The translations under genes were made by a program, and so were the position numbers. A stretch of DNA of 64,000 nucleotides, from positions 5,766,001-5,830,000 of the forward strand of contig WHVY01000001.1 in the NCBI GenBank assembly GCA_022266195.1, written 5' to 3'. Source of the DNA: Tetranychus cinnabarinus (Eukaryota; Arthropoda; Arachnida; Trombidiformes; Tetranychidae). Shown here piece after piece: positions 52,601 through 63,998 of the stretch. The notes under the pieces were generated by a model. It saw nothing but the letters and a program-made list of their open reading frames with translations. It had not been told where the DNA came from and did not search any database. How positions within the stretch are numbered: the stretch's first letter is position 1; every line of letters starts with the position of its first letter.

Positions 52601-55600
52601 CCAAAAACCATTCATTGTTACAATTACATTGATTGACTTCAATAATTTCAACCATTTTTGCCTTTTTTGTCATTTCTAACCTTTAACGGTTAATCAACTT
52701 TAATTGTTTAATCTTATTCATATTCTGATTCTTCTGAACAGAGTTAATCAAATCTTGATTTTCTTTTTTGCCAGCTTTTCTCCATTTCATTGCAACTTCA
52801 ATTTTAAATTTACATTTGATTTAACCAGAAAAATTTCATTCCAACAAAATTATCGATTACTTTTCTCTCTCCTGTTTTTTCCCTTTCATTCAGTAACTTC
52901 ATGTGAGTTTGTCTCATAATATGTTTTATATAACATTAGTTTTACTTTAGTTTTGTATTATCAAGGAAAATAACATTTCCAGTAAAGAAGAGGAAAAAAA
53001 ATAATGATTCAAGATTTGCTTTTTTTCGCTTCTTTTTTTCACTCTGAATTGTTCATTTTTTGTGATCCTTCAAAGTTCAATTTAATCCAGTTTAAAAATA
53101 GTTTGATAGTGAAACAATTTGATTGCAAAAATGAATTGATTAACTTTGCTCATTGAAATTTGCTCAATTGTTTTACTCTTAATCAATCAAGTGTCAAGTT
53201 TATTCAATAATGTGAAAGGAAAAGATTCTTAATTTAGTTTGTAAATGTTAATTGCAGCATTTACCTTGCAATTGATGTTCAGAAAAATGAAGTTTTACGA
53301 TTTTTGGGTTGACAATTCATCAGACTATTTATCAGTTTCAATGTTGATCAAGCAAACGTTTGGTTTCGAATTTTGATTTAAATTTGAATTTCTCTTTTCA
53401 ACTGGTGAAAGGTTATTCAGTTTCATGATACATGTTTGGATGAGAAGAAATTTTTTTTCAATTCTCATCGATCTCAAGACTAATCAACTTGAATTAGATA
53501 ATAATCTTGAAATGCATCATTCAATCAACGATTGAGCGATGAACATGAAAAATTCATTGCAAGATAAACGTTTCTAACTTAAAGATGAATTGTCATGTTA
53601 ATGAACTTTTTGAAAGTTATCTCATTCAGCTATTCAACTTCTGAGGGAAGCTTTCAATTTGCTAATTAAGCTGCTTCATGCTGCGGATAAATTTCTTTTT
53701 GTTTAGCATTCTTTTTGAAACTAAGTTTCCAGTTACACAAACTTCGAAATTTTCAAGTTGCTTTATTCGTCCAGATTCAACGTCTCGGAAGTTCACTGAA
53801 AAAGGCCATAAGAAGGACTTTTTCTGCTAATATTCAAGTTTTGTCAAAAATCAAAATCTCGGTTTTTGTCAATCCAAGTATTTGACTTTATATCCAGTTG
53901 TTCAAACTTAAGTTTTAAACTGAAATGAAAAATTTATGAAAACTTGAATTGAAGCTCCAAACCATTTTCACTTGACATTAGCTGATAACATCAAAAAACA
54001 ACTAATTTAGCGTTTAATGTTTTCAATTTTAAAACAAACCTTTTTTGTCACAATCTGTAACAAGATCGACCGCCAATTCAACAATGAACTTTGCATTTCG
54101 CTTCATCTTGACTTAAGCCTCACTTTTAAATTGTCAAGTTAATCGCGAGGTTGAACAAAAGATCTTCATCTAAGTCTATTTATCGAAATGCTTTGTCTAT
54201 CACTTGGTCGAGATAAATTGAATGGCTTTACACAAGATAACTCGATAAAACAAATCCTAATCCAAGTTGATCAAAACTTGAATCGGGTTTAAATATTTAT
54301 GATCAGTCACCAAACCTGATCAAGTTTAATCTGATGAGCAAATAATCGAAATCGGTCCAACAATCCTGAATTTCAACAGAAAATAAAAAATTTCAATAAA
54401 ACCCAAAATTTAAACTCAATTCAAATGATCAAGCTAAATTGTCTCTCGACTTTTACCAAAAAGGCAAAAATTAAACAATTTTTATGATTATTTTTCGCAA
54501 ATTTAACCAACTTCGAACATTTGACCTTTTCAGAAACAATTTCCTCGAATACAGAAAATTTTGTAAAACCATTGATTTCTTGAACAATTTCCGTAAATTG
54601 TTCCATTGAATGGCTGACAATTAATAAACAATTTGATGGGCTGATATAGTTAATGTTTCAATGGGAAAATGTTTCAATGTTTGGTGAATATTATTGTCAA
54701 AGATTAACCTTGATATTGATTAGATAATGTTACCTCTTTCATTGATTGACAACAATTTGAATCAATCGATGAAACTAAACCTTATTAAACAACTTTTAGT
54801 TTCTCCTTCATTTGATTGTTGTTAAACAATCCAAATATTATTATTATTTTCAAATATAATAATTGAATTTGGGTCAATCTATTGATTGAATGAGCACAAA
54901 GTGTAGCAAGATTGCTGTTATTGAAAAGGTTACGTTAAGTAACCAGAAAAGTGAATCAAGTAAACAAAGTGATTCAAATTGCGCTTTCAATGGATTATAA
55001 GTAGATGAAGAAAGCATTTTTAATCAACTCCAGATTTTAATCACTAATCAGCTACAATTAGCATTCTCATTTCCGCAACTTTCCATTTATTTCAATACAT
55101 TTAACAATTCCATCAATTGAATCACATTAAAGTGCACTCATTTGGAGGCGTTTCAATTTTTTTCAGTTCACTCAAGTTAATTGTTTCACATCGAGATACA
55201 ATTGTTCAAGGTCATTTGATTAGTTAAATTATTTAAATTTTTATCAATTATTTTCACTTATTTTTAAATGTTTTTAAATGTTGGCTCATTTTCAATTTCA
55301 TTTCATTCATTGCTTCAACTTTTCATCATTTTATGGATATTTTGTGATCCATTTTTTGCTCAAAAACAATTCATGATTTGATCAATCTTGAAACTTTGAA
55401 AAATCAATCAATTTTCATTTGCCTTTTTAGGTCAACTTGAGCTTATTGACAAATTGTCAGTCATTTCATCATTTAAATCAAGTTCAAGTTTACCGCAATA
55501 ATGATACTTGAAGTGAGGTCTGGTGAGGAAAATGGTAACTAGTCAAGTGAGTGACATTATTTGAAATTTTTATTACGTTGGCTCAATATTTACAAAATGA

Positions 55601-56000
55601 TTTGAAATGAACATTTAGTTGTTTCGAATAGATTTAAGAAAATTTGGTAAAAATTGTCGATATCAATCAATGATATTTAAAGAAGTCGGCTTTTGATGTG
55701 TTCTGAATGCTTCGTAGATGTGTAAAAATGTCAATAAATTGTTTCCTAATGTTTTTGTTGTAACCAACTGTAACCAAACCAACTTGAAAGATCACAGTTT
55801 ATTATTGTTTTCAGTTCAATTGAATGGCCAACAACGAATTTTTTCATTTTTAAGTAAATATTTTACTCCTTTGACATACAAAGGATTAGTAGTGATGCAG
55901 TAAATTTTTCAGGTTATAGTTGCCGCCATAATGTAACCTGTTGCGGTGAATGGTAGCAAAATATGGGCTTATTGGCAGCTGGAATTGATCGATACAAGAT
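49700..56000. other. Gene-poor stretch between the 49-kb segment and the 56-kb gene
   Basis: No recognised gene. Two minus-strand ATG frames of about 60 codons, 51476-51658 (contains a CCC triplet of cysteines) and 54421-54606 (MEQFTEIVQEINGF start), have passable composition, but no splice partners or motifs could be tied to them. The rest is AT-rich noncoding DNA. Confidence 0.4.
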
Positions 56001-56038
56001 CTTTGCTCAGCCCTATTTGAAAAGGCTTCATTTCGATA

Positions 56039-57186
56039 TTAGTTTCGTAGTTTTTCAATCCATTCTCGCCTATTTGTTACCAAAAAATCTGCTACTACTG
56101 GATATAAAATCAGTAGGGCAACTATTTCGTACCATTTGCAAATTCCGAGAGATTGTGATTTATCTAGATTGCGACAGAGTTTATCAGCAGCTTGATTGGG
56201 AATTAGCGATGAACTAGTAGCTTGTGGAGATAATTGTTGGTCCAAAAGCTCCAAATGAGGTAGGAATGGGTGTAGATGGGATGGAAACAGTTTGATGACA
56301 TTGCCATTGACACGACTGATTACAATCCTTTTGAAACTGCCAATAATTTTACCAATAAACCAGTGTCCATTAGTTTGTGAAAGAATGTCACAAAATGTCA
56401 AGATGATGGGAAAAAACAGCAGGTTAAGTTTACCACAGTCTTCAACTAAACTGCTCCGTTGAATGCAGTCATCAATATTAACAGATACAGGATTCTTTAG
56501 ACAGTCTTTAATTAATGTCAGCACTTGGGTGTTGCGATATTTAGGCAGTAAGTAGGTTAATTTTTGAGTCTCAAAATCACTTAACGGCGATATTTTCCCA
56601 CTGATAATATGATCTTGCAGCTGGCAGATGAAATCATTCAATGATGGACAGTCAGCTTCCTCAACGGTGTTGCTTTCTTTGGCATAAAAAATGAGCTTGA
56701 TAATAATTTGTAGTCCTCTCAAAGCTTGTGGACAGGTATAGTTGGCCAAAAAGATGGATCCAATGTGACCAAAATTAGGCAATAACGAGTTACATAATGT
56801 CCTCCTTGGCAAGTGTCGTAAAGAGTCAACTTTACGCAGGTAACCTTCAAGAGAAAACTAAAGACATGGAAAACATTAAATGGTTGTTGGATAATTGTAA
56901 ACTGGACATTGGAAATTGTTATAATGCCATATTAACAGAGGCGAGAATAAAAAATTTACGTTATATCACATTGATAGTTACAAAAATATTCAAACATGGT
57001 GATAAAGATAAACACATGTAAAGATAGGAAAATAACATTGCTCAGGCTTACAACAGAGGGGACAGGTTTTAAAGGAAACATTGAACTCAACTTGCGCCTC
57101 ATCTGGCGAGTTAACATATTACAACGAATAAGAAAGTAAGAATAAATTAAACTTACCATGTAACGATCAAGCTCATCGTTTGACAT
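56039..57186 (-). CDS. Unidentified two-exon gene, predicted all-helical protein
   Basis: Exon 1 is 57186-57157 (MSNDELDRYM) with a strong donor ATG|GTAAGT. Exon 2 is 56857-56039, entered after CCATGTCTTTAG in phase 0, and starts FSLEGYLRKVDSLRHLPRR. The product is 282 aa. It is rich in Leu/Ile with amphipathic helices (for example LRGLQIIIKLIFYAK, TQKLTYLLPK, VLTLIKDCLKNP, ILTFCDILS) and ends ILYPVVADFLVTNRREWIEK. This looks like helical-repeat or scaffold-type sequence, but I do not recognise a family. No signal peptide and no clear membrane segment. Neighbours give no functional clue. The exon 1 assignment rests on splice-site quality and phase; other small exons may lie in the 299-bp intron. 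Confidence 0.6.
56857..57021 (+). CDS. Small ORF antisense to the intron of the 56-57 kb gene
   Basis: A plus-strand frame (open from ATG 56797 to TAA 57019-57021) overlaps the minus-strand intron. The part inside the intron reads MENIKWLLDNCKLDIGNCYN, then AILTEARIKNLRYITLIVTK, with balanced composition faintly reminiscent of an ankyrin-type helix pair. Its first 20 codons are merely antisense to exon 2. It could be chance. No splice or expression evidence can be read from the sequence. Confidence 0.2.
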   Translation, partial: TKDMENIKWLLDNCKLDIGNCYNAILTEARIKNLRYITLIVTKIFKHGDKDKHM

Positions 57187-57910
57187 TGTACCCGTAATAG
57201 ACGCAAACAGAACCCAAATTCACTGAGGTGAATAAACAGTTTTTTCAATATCTTGGTTTGTTATCAGCTTCAACTCATAATAATAACAAATTGATGGATT
57301 GGAAAGATACTTTCCTATTTTTTATCATCATACAACAAGTTAATCTAGTTTTGCTTCCTTGCAAATTTGACCTCAAGTGACTTGCTTTTAAGGTAAAGGG
57401 TCGCTAACAAGAAGGTAAATTTATCGGTGAGAAAATCAGTGAAAGTCAACTAACTGTAAGTTGTACTGGTTTAGATGAATTGAGATGAGTTTAACAAACA
57501 ACTTAACACGAGGTTCATTGAAAAATTATTAGATTGTGATCAGATGAACGAAAAAGGAAAAGTGAAGGAGAAAAATGGTGGAAGTGTTCAAGTTTGGGGA
57601 TAACCAGAATTTAGATAGTTCAGCATTTCACCTTAACTGAGCAAGTATGAACTAAACTCCATGAAATAAAAAGCTACTTAAAACTGAATAATAAGAAAAT
57701 TTCACTAATCGAGTGAAATAATTAGATGAGCCATTAATCAATAAAGCTTGTCTCATACAGTTCGAAATGAACAAATTGCATTTCTTTTCGATATGCAATT
57801 CTAAACCTAAAGGGTTCTGAAAAAGAGTGGGAATGAATTGAACTGAACAATGGTTTTTAACAAGGATATTAAAGGAATGGAATTATAGAGTAAAATTTTG
57901 AATTTTTTGA
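57187..57910. other. Intergenic DNA upstream of the 56-57 kb gene
   Basis: This should hold the promoter and 5' UTR of the minus-strand gene at 57186. No motif can be assigned with confidence. Confidence 0.4.
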
Positions 57911-58009
57911 TTAATTTATATTAAAAGTAGACTCAATTTCGTTGATTTCCGGCGATTCGCTGCTTTTGCTAGCTTTACTAGACTTGGTTGGACGTCTATG
58001 AGATGGCAT
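57911..58009 (-). CDS. 32-codon small ORF of unknown function
   Basis: ATG at 58009 to TAA at 57911. The predicted peptide starts MPSHRRPTKSSKASKSSESP, is basic and Ser/Lys-rich at the N-terminus and ends in an acidic to neutral tail (EINEIESTFNIN). Codon usage is richer in GC than the surrounding DNA, which is why it stands out. It could be a genuine microprotein, the last exon of an upstream gene, or chance. It lies about 720 bp upstream of the next minus-strand gene. Confidence 0.3.
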   Translation of the reverse strand: MPSHRRPTKSSKASKSSESPEINEIESTFNIN

Positions 58010-59142
58010 GGTCAAGATATTTTAAGGGGTTTACTTATTTGTCTCAAGCTCGTTCTATTGAAAAGTTCATGCCCTATTGTAAAGCTGAATATGAATAATA
58101 AAAAAATATAGCCTCTTATCTGAAAGAATTGAAAAAATTCGGACAAAAATATCTGAAAAAGTTGCTAATTGCTGTGAACTTGATCTGATCGTCACCGTAG
58201 CTGTAAATTGCTATGCATGAGGCAGAGAAATGGTTTTCTTCTCGATTACAGTTAATGAACATGGATTAATCTATGTGACTCAATAGATTAATCGTTTTCA
58301 TCCATTATTTAAGAACAAGATTCATTCTCAAGAAATCATGGAAATTTTAGTTTTACTTTCACACCACCAGATGTAACCTCTTGACGTTAAATTCCCATAA
58401 CCTTTTCAATTTACAGTTGCAATGAAATGTAGTTAAACTAATTTTAAAAGCAAAAATTACATGAAATTAATAATCCTTTTGCAACGAGAAATATTTTAAC
58501 CCAATCAACATCATCAAGTTTCTTATGAAACAAAATTTCCTCGGCAGAACTCAAAATTTTATTGCATTTAGCAATTTACCTGCTCATCATTCGAAATCAT
58601 TTTGAGAGTAATTAGCAAATTGAACAAATAACAAATTCATGAAATAAGTTTTGATTAAAATGATTGCAATTTCAATTCAGTTCATGCTCTTTGAGTAGTC
58701 CTTCAAGGCAGCGCCATCTTTGTCTTGAAAATGTTTCAACATTTGAGAGGGAAAACAGTTTAGTCTTGTTGTAACTTTCAATGAGATAACATTGATTCAG
58801 AGCTGACAATATTAACTTGGATTAACTTGAATTATCTTGCATCAATTAAACTTGAAAAGTTAACTAAAAATGTTTAATCAACTTTTACTCAACTCATCAG
58901 TAAACTTGCCCTGTGAACCATTCAATGGATTTACTGTTTCCCTTCAACTTTAATCAAACTTACGCTGACAATGTTTGATTAAACACTTTTTGCCGCATCA
59001 AAACAATTGAATAATTTCGTGTCTCTTAATCATCTTTCAGTGTTTGTGCCCAACAAAATTTTAAATTTTGCTTTTCCATTTGTGTGCTTACTGAACGAGA
59101 AGAAGCAAAAAGATATTTGTTTTGCTCTTGTTTACCCAAATC

Positions 59143-59304
59143 ATGGATCCTAAAATTGTGATTGAAGGTGAACTCAAATTCAGAGGAACTCGAAAGGTAA
59201 ATTGATTCAAATTTTGAAAAGGTTCGATTCTCAATTCTTCTTTTCTAACCCTAATCAGTGGAGACCTCGATGGGCCATTGTATCTCGACTGTCACCAGTT
59301 GCAG
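59143..59304 (+). CDS. DOK7: Dok-7-like adaptor, first two exons (partial)
   Basis: Exon 1 (59143-59196) encodes MDPKIVIEGELKFRGTRK and exon 2 (59259-59304) encodes WRPRWAIVSRLSPVA plus one base; the intron between them is 62 bp, GT-AG, phase 0. The order EG.(V/L)K.R..(K)W..RW.(V)...SPVA matches the start of the pleckstrin-homology domain of vertebrate Dok-7, where the exon boundary also falls just before the first Trp. In vertebrates Dok-7 is a cytoplasmic adaptor that activates the receptor kinase MuSK at the neuromuscular synapse; its PH domain is followed by a PTB domain. Only about 33 residues are present here. Exon 2 ends with a good donor (CAG|GTAAGT), so the gene continues, but no exon encoding the following family segment was found downstream to 64000. 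Identity rests on a short match. Confidence 0.55.
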
Positions 59305-62300
59305 GTAAGTTGATTAACTGTTAAACCTTCATCAAGCGATAATTCAAATGTGAAAAAAGCAATTTTGAAATGAATGTCCAATTGAAAGGTTGAATGGATC
59401 CAGGATTAAAGTACAAACTGAATGGAGTATAAATTGCAATCTCATTTGTTTCATCCAATTGAGAATGATGATTGAAAAGATGAATCTTTTGTTGAGTAGA
59501 AATGGTTTTCATCTTTGTTTTGGCAAAAAAAAGATAAACACAATTTTGTTTGCCTCAAAAAACAAAACAAAATGTTGAGTTAACAAGAAGCAAACCCAGA
59601 TGATGATGAGGATAACCTTTGTTCATCTAATAAGCTTTCAAATTTCAACTTACCTTTTAATCCTGATTGATTCAAAGCTTAAAACTAGAACATAAACAAT
59701 TGTTCATCAGGAAAACAGAGGAACAGACAATAAAAACAGAATCTCGAGTTTACTCTTCCTTTTCCTTCTTCACCCAACTTTGAATGGAAAAACAATTTTC
59801 ACCTTTTCTCTTCCAATGATCATCTCAATGCGTGTTTAATCAGCCCAACCTTTCACCATTGACACGTGAAATGCTGGCGACAAGAGAAGTAAATTTTGTT
59901 GTATAAAAATCGAGTTTAGACTCAATCATTGAATGTCAATCAATTGCTTGTAATAAGCAGCAACAGTTAACAAATAATCAACTTTAATCCCTATCAATGA
60001 ACCTCACGGGAATTTGCATAATTTCATTTCTTCATTTTGTTCCCAGCATTGTCCAAAATCGAGTAAAGTGAAAATTTAATTTTCACTTTTTTTCGCTCTT
60101 TTTTTGTTCGAATGTTGACAGACTTATCATGAACTTTGTCTCAATAATCAATGTAATAAAATTCATATTATTCAACATTTCTATCTAAATCATTTTCTCT
60201 TCCTTTTCGTCTTTCTATTCACATCCTTTCAATTTTACTTTTCCTCCTTTAAGCCATCTTTATCATTCTCATCAACTTCATCGATTCTTTGCTCCGAAAA
60301 TCATCTTTCATCCTTTGTCATCCTTTACATTTAACATACCAAAACTTACAAGATTCATTCGCCTTTCACCACTGACCTTGTTCATCTCATCATCTTCATC
60401 ATTCTCATCACTTGAGCAACATTTTTTACTCTCACTTTTTTTGTCTCTTCTCTTCCAATGTTTTATTTTTATTAGTTTTCACTCTTTTCCCAACTCAATT
60501 CCGATTAACATACAAATTAATCTTTCATTTCATTCCAAGTCTTATTCAATTAACTATAATCTTTTCCCTCATCAATTCAACCGTTTTATTAAAAAACTTT
60601 TGATATTTAATAATGCAACTCAAGGATCAAACTAACGATTGTTAATCAACTCATTAACTTTAAAAACCGCTCAAAACTCATTCCCTTAATGCAATCGATC
60701 AGACAGAAAATGAAAAAAAAATTTTTCAGCAATTCAAATTTACGATAATTCATCGACTTATAAAAAATTTCAAAACAAAAGAAAAGTTTTTCCTCGAAAT
60801 TTTGCAGCTCAAAAACTTTTCAGTTTCTCGAAAATTTGTCAAAACTTAAAATTTCCAAGATTAATGTAAACCCAAGAAATGAAATGACGCAAACCTAAAT
60901 AATGTTCAAAGCGAAGTTTGAAGGTTTCCAAAGTCTCGTTATTATTATGTGATAAAATGTTTATAACCAACTAATGAATGTAAATTGAGTGCAAATTGTC
61001 CGTCAATTAGAGCAATAAAAAGAGTGTTTCTTTGCCTGTGAAAAGATGGCCTTATAAGCAAATAAAATCAATGTTGATCAAGTTCATGTTGCGTCTCTTG
61101 TGACCAATTTGATGGTTCCTTTAAATGTAAATAGCAAATGTGAAAAGTGAATGTAAATGCAAGAAGGAAAAGCCTCTAAATGGAAAGGTGAACATTGAAT
61201 ACCTTATTTGCATCTATATCATGAAAAATGGCGACCGTCGAACGGAGGCAAAAAAAGAAGAAGAGAAAGAAAAAAAAAGGAAAAGAGATTTACAGTTATT
61301 TGCAAGTGATATAAATAATCGATATAATATATAATATTATGTACAAAGATTGTGATTTATTTTTTTTTCTCTACAAACATTTTCTTTCCTTTTTACTCTC
61401 TTTATCACAATATATATTATTATCATCATCACCAAGTATACATGTTGAGGGGAAAATATCGATGATATTTATTCATGCAAAGACCAAATAAACTCTCGTC
61501 TGACTCTGTCTTGGGAATATTTCCAGTCGCTTCGTTTTCCATCCTCGTAACATTATCATTATTACTTTTTCATTACAAATTTTCACTCCTCATCTTCAGT
61601 CTAATCGATGGATTAATTTTGAAACATTATTTACTCTTAACATTGTCGCATGTTTAAATGTTGATCAACTGTAATCACAGATACTTATGTTTATTTAATC
61701 TGAAAGGCTTTTGGTTTGGCACAAGCTTTGTCTTGCCTCACCTCATCATCATCATCATCATTTTTTCATCACTTTCAATGTTGACATCTTTAGCCTGCTA
61801 TTCATTAAACTACATTTGTTTATATCAAGTTTAATGAGACAATTGAAACGCTCATTTTCATGGTCACTTGTGTTTATTGATCAACTTGATTTTGGAAAAC
61901 CTCAAACTGAAGAACCCAAATTTTGTTTCTTTTCAACTTTTTCCTTTCTTCTTCTCCTGGCCCTTTATGGATCCCTTAAGGTCGATTGTTTATAACACGA
62001 TCAAAATGGGTCACAGGGGTCAACTTTGATCATCCATCATGTAACTTACCCAACAAAACCTAGCTCATTAGCATTCACCTCGAGTCGGTAAATAACTTAT
62101 AAACGTCAAAATGAAACAGAGATCATTTTTATACATTTAACAGGGAAACATTTTCTAATATCACTTTATCCAGTTAACATATTTATATTTATATCGTGGT
62201 TAATTTAGATGTTAGCGGTTGGTTAATGAACTTTAACCGCAAAAGAGTCCTAAGTAGACAATTGTTTTTCAGATTCATTTTGATTCATTCATTTGCCAAT

Positions 62301-62900
62301 AATCAGGCAAAGCAACAATCATTAAAAGGTGAATATTTAAGAGCTTTAAATTGGCCAAGTTTGTCACTAATAATTCAAGGATTAAAAGTTGAACCTTGAA
62401 ATGGCTAAGATTTCATGCTTTGTGTCAAGTCAGAAGGCCTAGGAAACAAGCTATGCCAGCAGTCGAGTGGCGATGCCCTTACACTTAACCTGTTAAGTCA
62501 GATTATTGTTTAGAGACAAGCCTTTTCTTGCAAGCCACTGAAACAGCAAGTAACTATGAAACTTATGTGCGCTCCGAAGCCCAAAAGAATAAAGATTTAA
62601 TGTTGATCTTTTGTCGAAATAAAAATTGACTGAAAAATGGTCATCGAATGAAAAATCGTGATTACATTGTTAGATCTTTGACCAGCAATTTGGGTTCTTT
62701 GAGCTGAGCTTGGGAAATGATTAAGAAATTTAATGTTTAGGATCAAATAAACTTTTAATGATAAGTTTCATCTTCAACTCAAATTTGATTTTTGCGACAT
62801 CGCTCAATGGAATAATAAGAACAATTCTTTGTTTTTAATTTCAGTTTTCTTGAGCAGTGAAAATCATTTTTTCCTTTTGCAGTTCATGATGAGATGTTGC
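59305..62900. other. Presumed intron of the Dok-7-like gene / noncoding stretch
   Basis: No exon with PH- or PTB-domain character was found on the plus strand. The open frame at 60315-60635 is Ser/Phe/Leu low complexity from a pyrimidine-rich tract. A plus-strand acceptor-like CCTTTTGCAG ends at 62881 and is followed by an open frame to about 63020, but that frame ends inside a hairpin and matches no family I know. Otherwise AT-rich noncoding DNA. Confidence 0.4.
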
Positions 62901-62987
62901 AAAATGTTTTGATTCCGTTTCAAAGTTACATTTCTCAATTAACCAGCTTGACACCAAGTTTATCCCAGTCAACAGAGGTTTTTACTT

Positions 62988-63078
62988 TGAGCCTTTTTGA
63001 CTGTCTGCGCACTCATTTTTGAGTCACAAAATTTTCTTTGTCATCAAAAATGAGGCCTGAAACAGTCAAAAAGGCTCA
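62988..63078. repeat. Strong imperfect hairpin (91 bp)
   Basis: The outer arms 62988-63004 and 63062-63078 are perfect 17-base reverse complements (TGAGCCTTTTTGACTGT). After a 7-by-7 internal loop a second perfect 11-base stem follows (63012-63022 with 63044-63054, CTCATTTTTGA), closing a 21-base loop. The length and shape are like a microRNA precursor or a very short fold-back element. The function is unknown. Confidence 0.8.
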
Positions 63079-63220
63079 AAAAATTTGAATTGAATAAAGT
63101 GGAAAGAAATGATTCCGAGACTATTTTCAATGGTTTTATAAACAACTTTAATTTTCAAGAATAAAAAATAGAAATTCGACTATAATTTGATTATAAAAAT
63201 TTTCTAGAAAAACATAGAAT

Positions 63221-63535
63221 TTAATCAATTTCCATGGGCTCGACTGAATCGTCCAACTCCATAAGAGTTGGAGATTCAATCGGAGCCACAGCTGGATTTG
63301 ATTTCACAAAATGATTAACTTCAACACTAAAATTACAATTAATATTTTCGATTGAAATATTTCCGTTCATCTGAACGGATTCTTGATTGGTGATAACTTT
63401 CACTTGACATTTCCATTCAGGAATTATTTCACGGTCAAATGTTGACAATTCCATTTTAAGCTAAATATTGAAATAAATCATAATAATTAGAATTCTAAGT
63501 GAATATAATATAAACTAGCTACACAAAGACTTACC
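63221..63535 (-). CDS. Small 77-aa protein with an intron in the 5' UTR
   Basis: The coding sequence 63454-63221 starts MELSTFDREIIPEWKCQVKV and ends with an acidic tail (LMELDDSVEPMEID). Just upstream an acceptor (CAATATTTAG, ending 63461) and a donor (CAAAAG|GTAAGT at 63535/63534) define a 74-bp intron; the exon before it has no in-frame ATG joined to the CDS, so it is a 5' UTR exon whose start is unknown. The central part alternates hydrophobic and polar residues and suggests beta strands. No signal peptide or membrane segment. I do not recognise the family. The spliced leader region and the clean ATG make it a believable small gene. Confidence 0.5.
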
Positions 63536-63680
63536 TTTTGATTAGATTCGTTGAATTAAAGATGGAATCAATTCTAGATGATCAAATTGGTAGAAATTCA
63601 CAATAATTTGAAATAATTAAATTCACAATTAAAAATTGACTTTGATTTATTGATGAATCGTCGTGAAATGGATGGAAAAT

Positions 63681-63776
63681 ATTCGAAAAAGCCAAAGGCT
63701 TCGAAAAGCAAAAGCTTTACAAAGCGAAAGGCTAACAGAAGCTGTTAGCTTTTCTAAACCTTTGGCTTTTTCGAAT
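63681..63776. repeat. Compound palindrome (96 bp)
   Basis: The outer arms 63681-63698 and 63759-63776 are perfect 18-base reverse complements (ATTCGAAAAAGCCAAAGG). Inside, GCTAACAG (63731-63738) pairs with CTGTTAGC (63742-63749) across a 3-base loop, and AAAGC/GCTTT words recur. It lies between two minus-strand genes, about 20 bases past the stop of the partial gene at 63795, so it may act at its 3' end. It could also be a small fold-back repeat. Confidence 0.8.
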
Positions 63777-63794
63777 AAATTCGAAAATTTGAAT

Positions 63795-63998
63795 TCATTT
63801 ATTTTTTAAAAAGCTTTCTACGAGAAAATCATATTTATATTTGAAATGGAAACTTGAACTTGGAATAAAGATTCCTTTCTTAGAGATGTCATTAAATTTA
63901 AAGATTTCAATGGTTTCCTCGATTTGTTTAATTTCGTGTAAATAATCCAATTTGAATGAAAAATTTCCGGTCTTTCCTTTGAAATTCAATTTCACCGG
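63795..63998 (-). CDS. 3' end of an unidentified gene running off the window
   Basis: The frame is open from the window edge to TGA at 63795-63797 (67 codons). It reads VKLNFKGKTGNFSFKLDY, then EIKQIEETIEIFKFNDISKK, then FIPSSSFHFKYKYDFLVES. Alternating hydrophobic/polar residues suggest beta strands. No ATG lies near the edge, so this is the C-terminal part of a longer protein whose start lies beyond 64000. The family cannot be decided from this fragment. Confidence 0.45.
   Translation of the reverse strand, partial: PVKLNFKGKTGNFSFKLDYLHEIKQIEETIEIFKFNDISKKGIFIPSSSFHFKYKYDFLVESFLKNK

Noticed and set aside
55963..56217. Plus-strand ATG frame of 84 codons (MGLLAAGIDRYKIF start)
   Set aside because: More than half is antisense to the end of the minus-strand gene at 56039; the remaining 25 codons have no independent support.
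59221..59232. GGTTCGATTC resembling a tRNA B box
   Set aside because: It lies in the 62-bp intron of the Dok-7-like gene, with no A box or cloverleaf upstream.
61340..61440. Possible Dok-7-like third exon starting ATTGTGATTTA
   Set aside because: It begins with D-C in the right phase, but there is no polypyrimidine tract before it and it runs into low-complexity repeats and a stop without PH-domain residues.
63221..63454. COMM-domain resemblance of the 77-aa protein (EWK motif)
   Set aside because: Only a Trp-Lys and a few hydrophobic positions fit; too weak to assign without a profile search.
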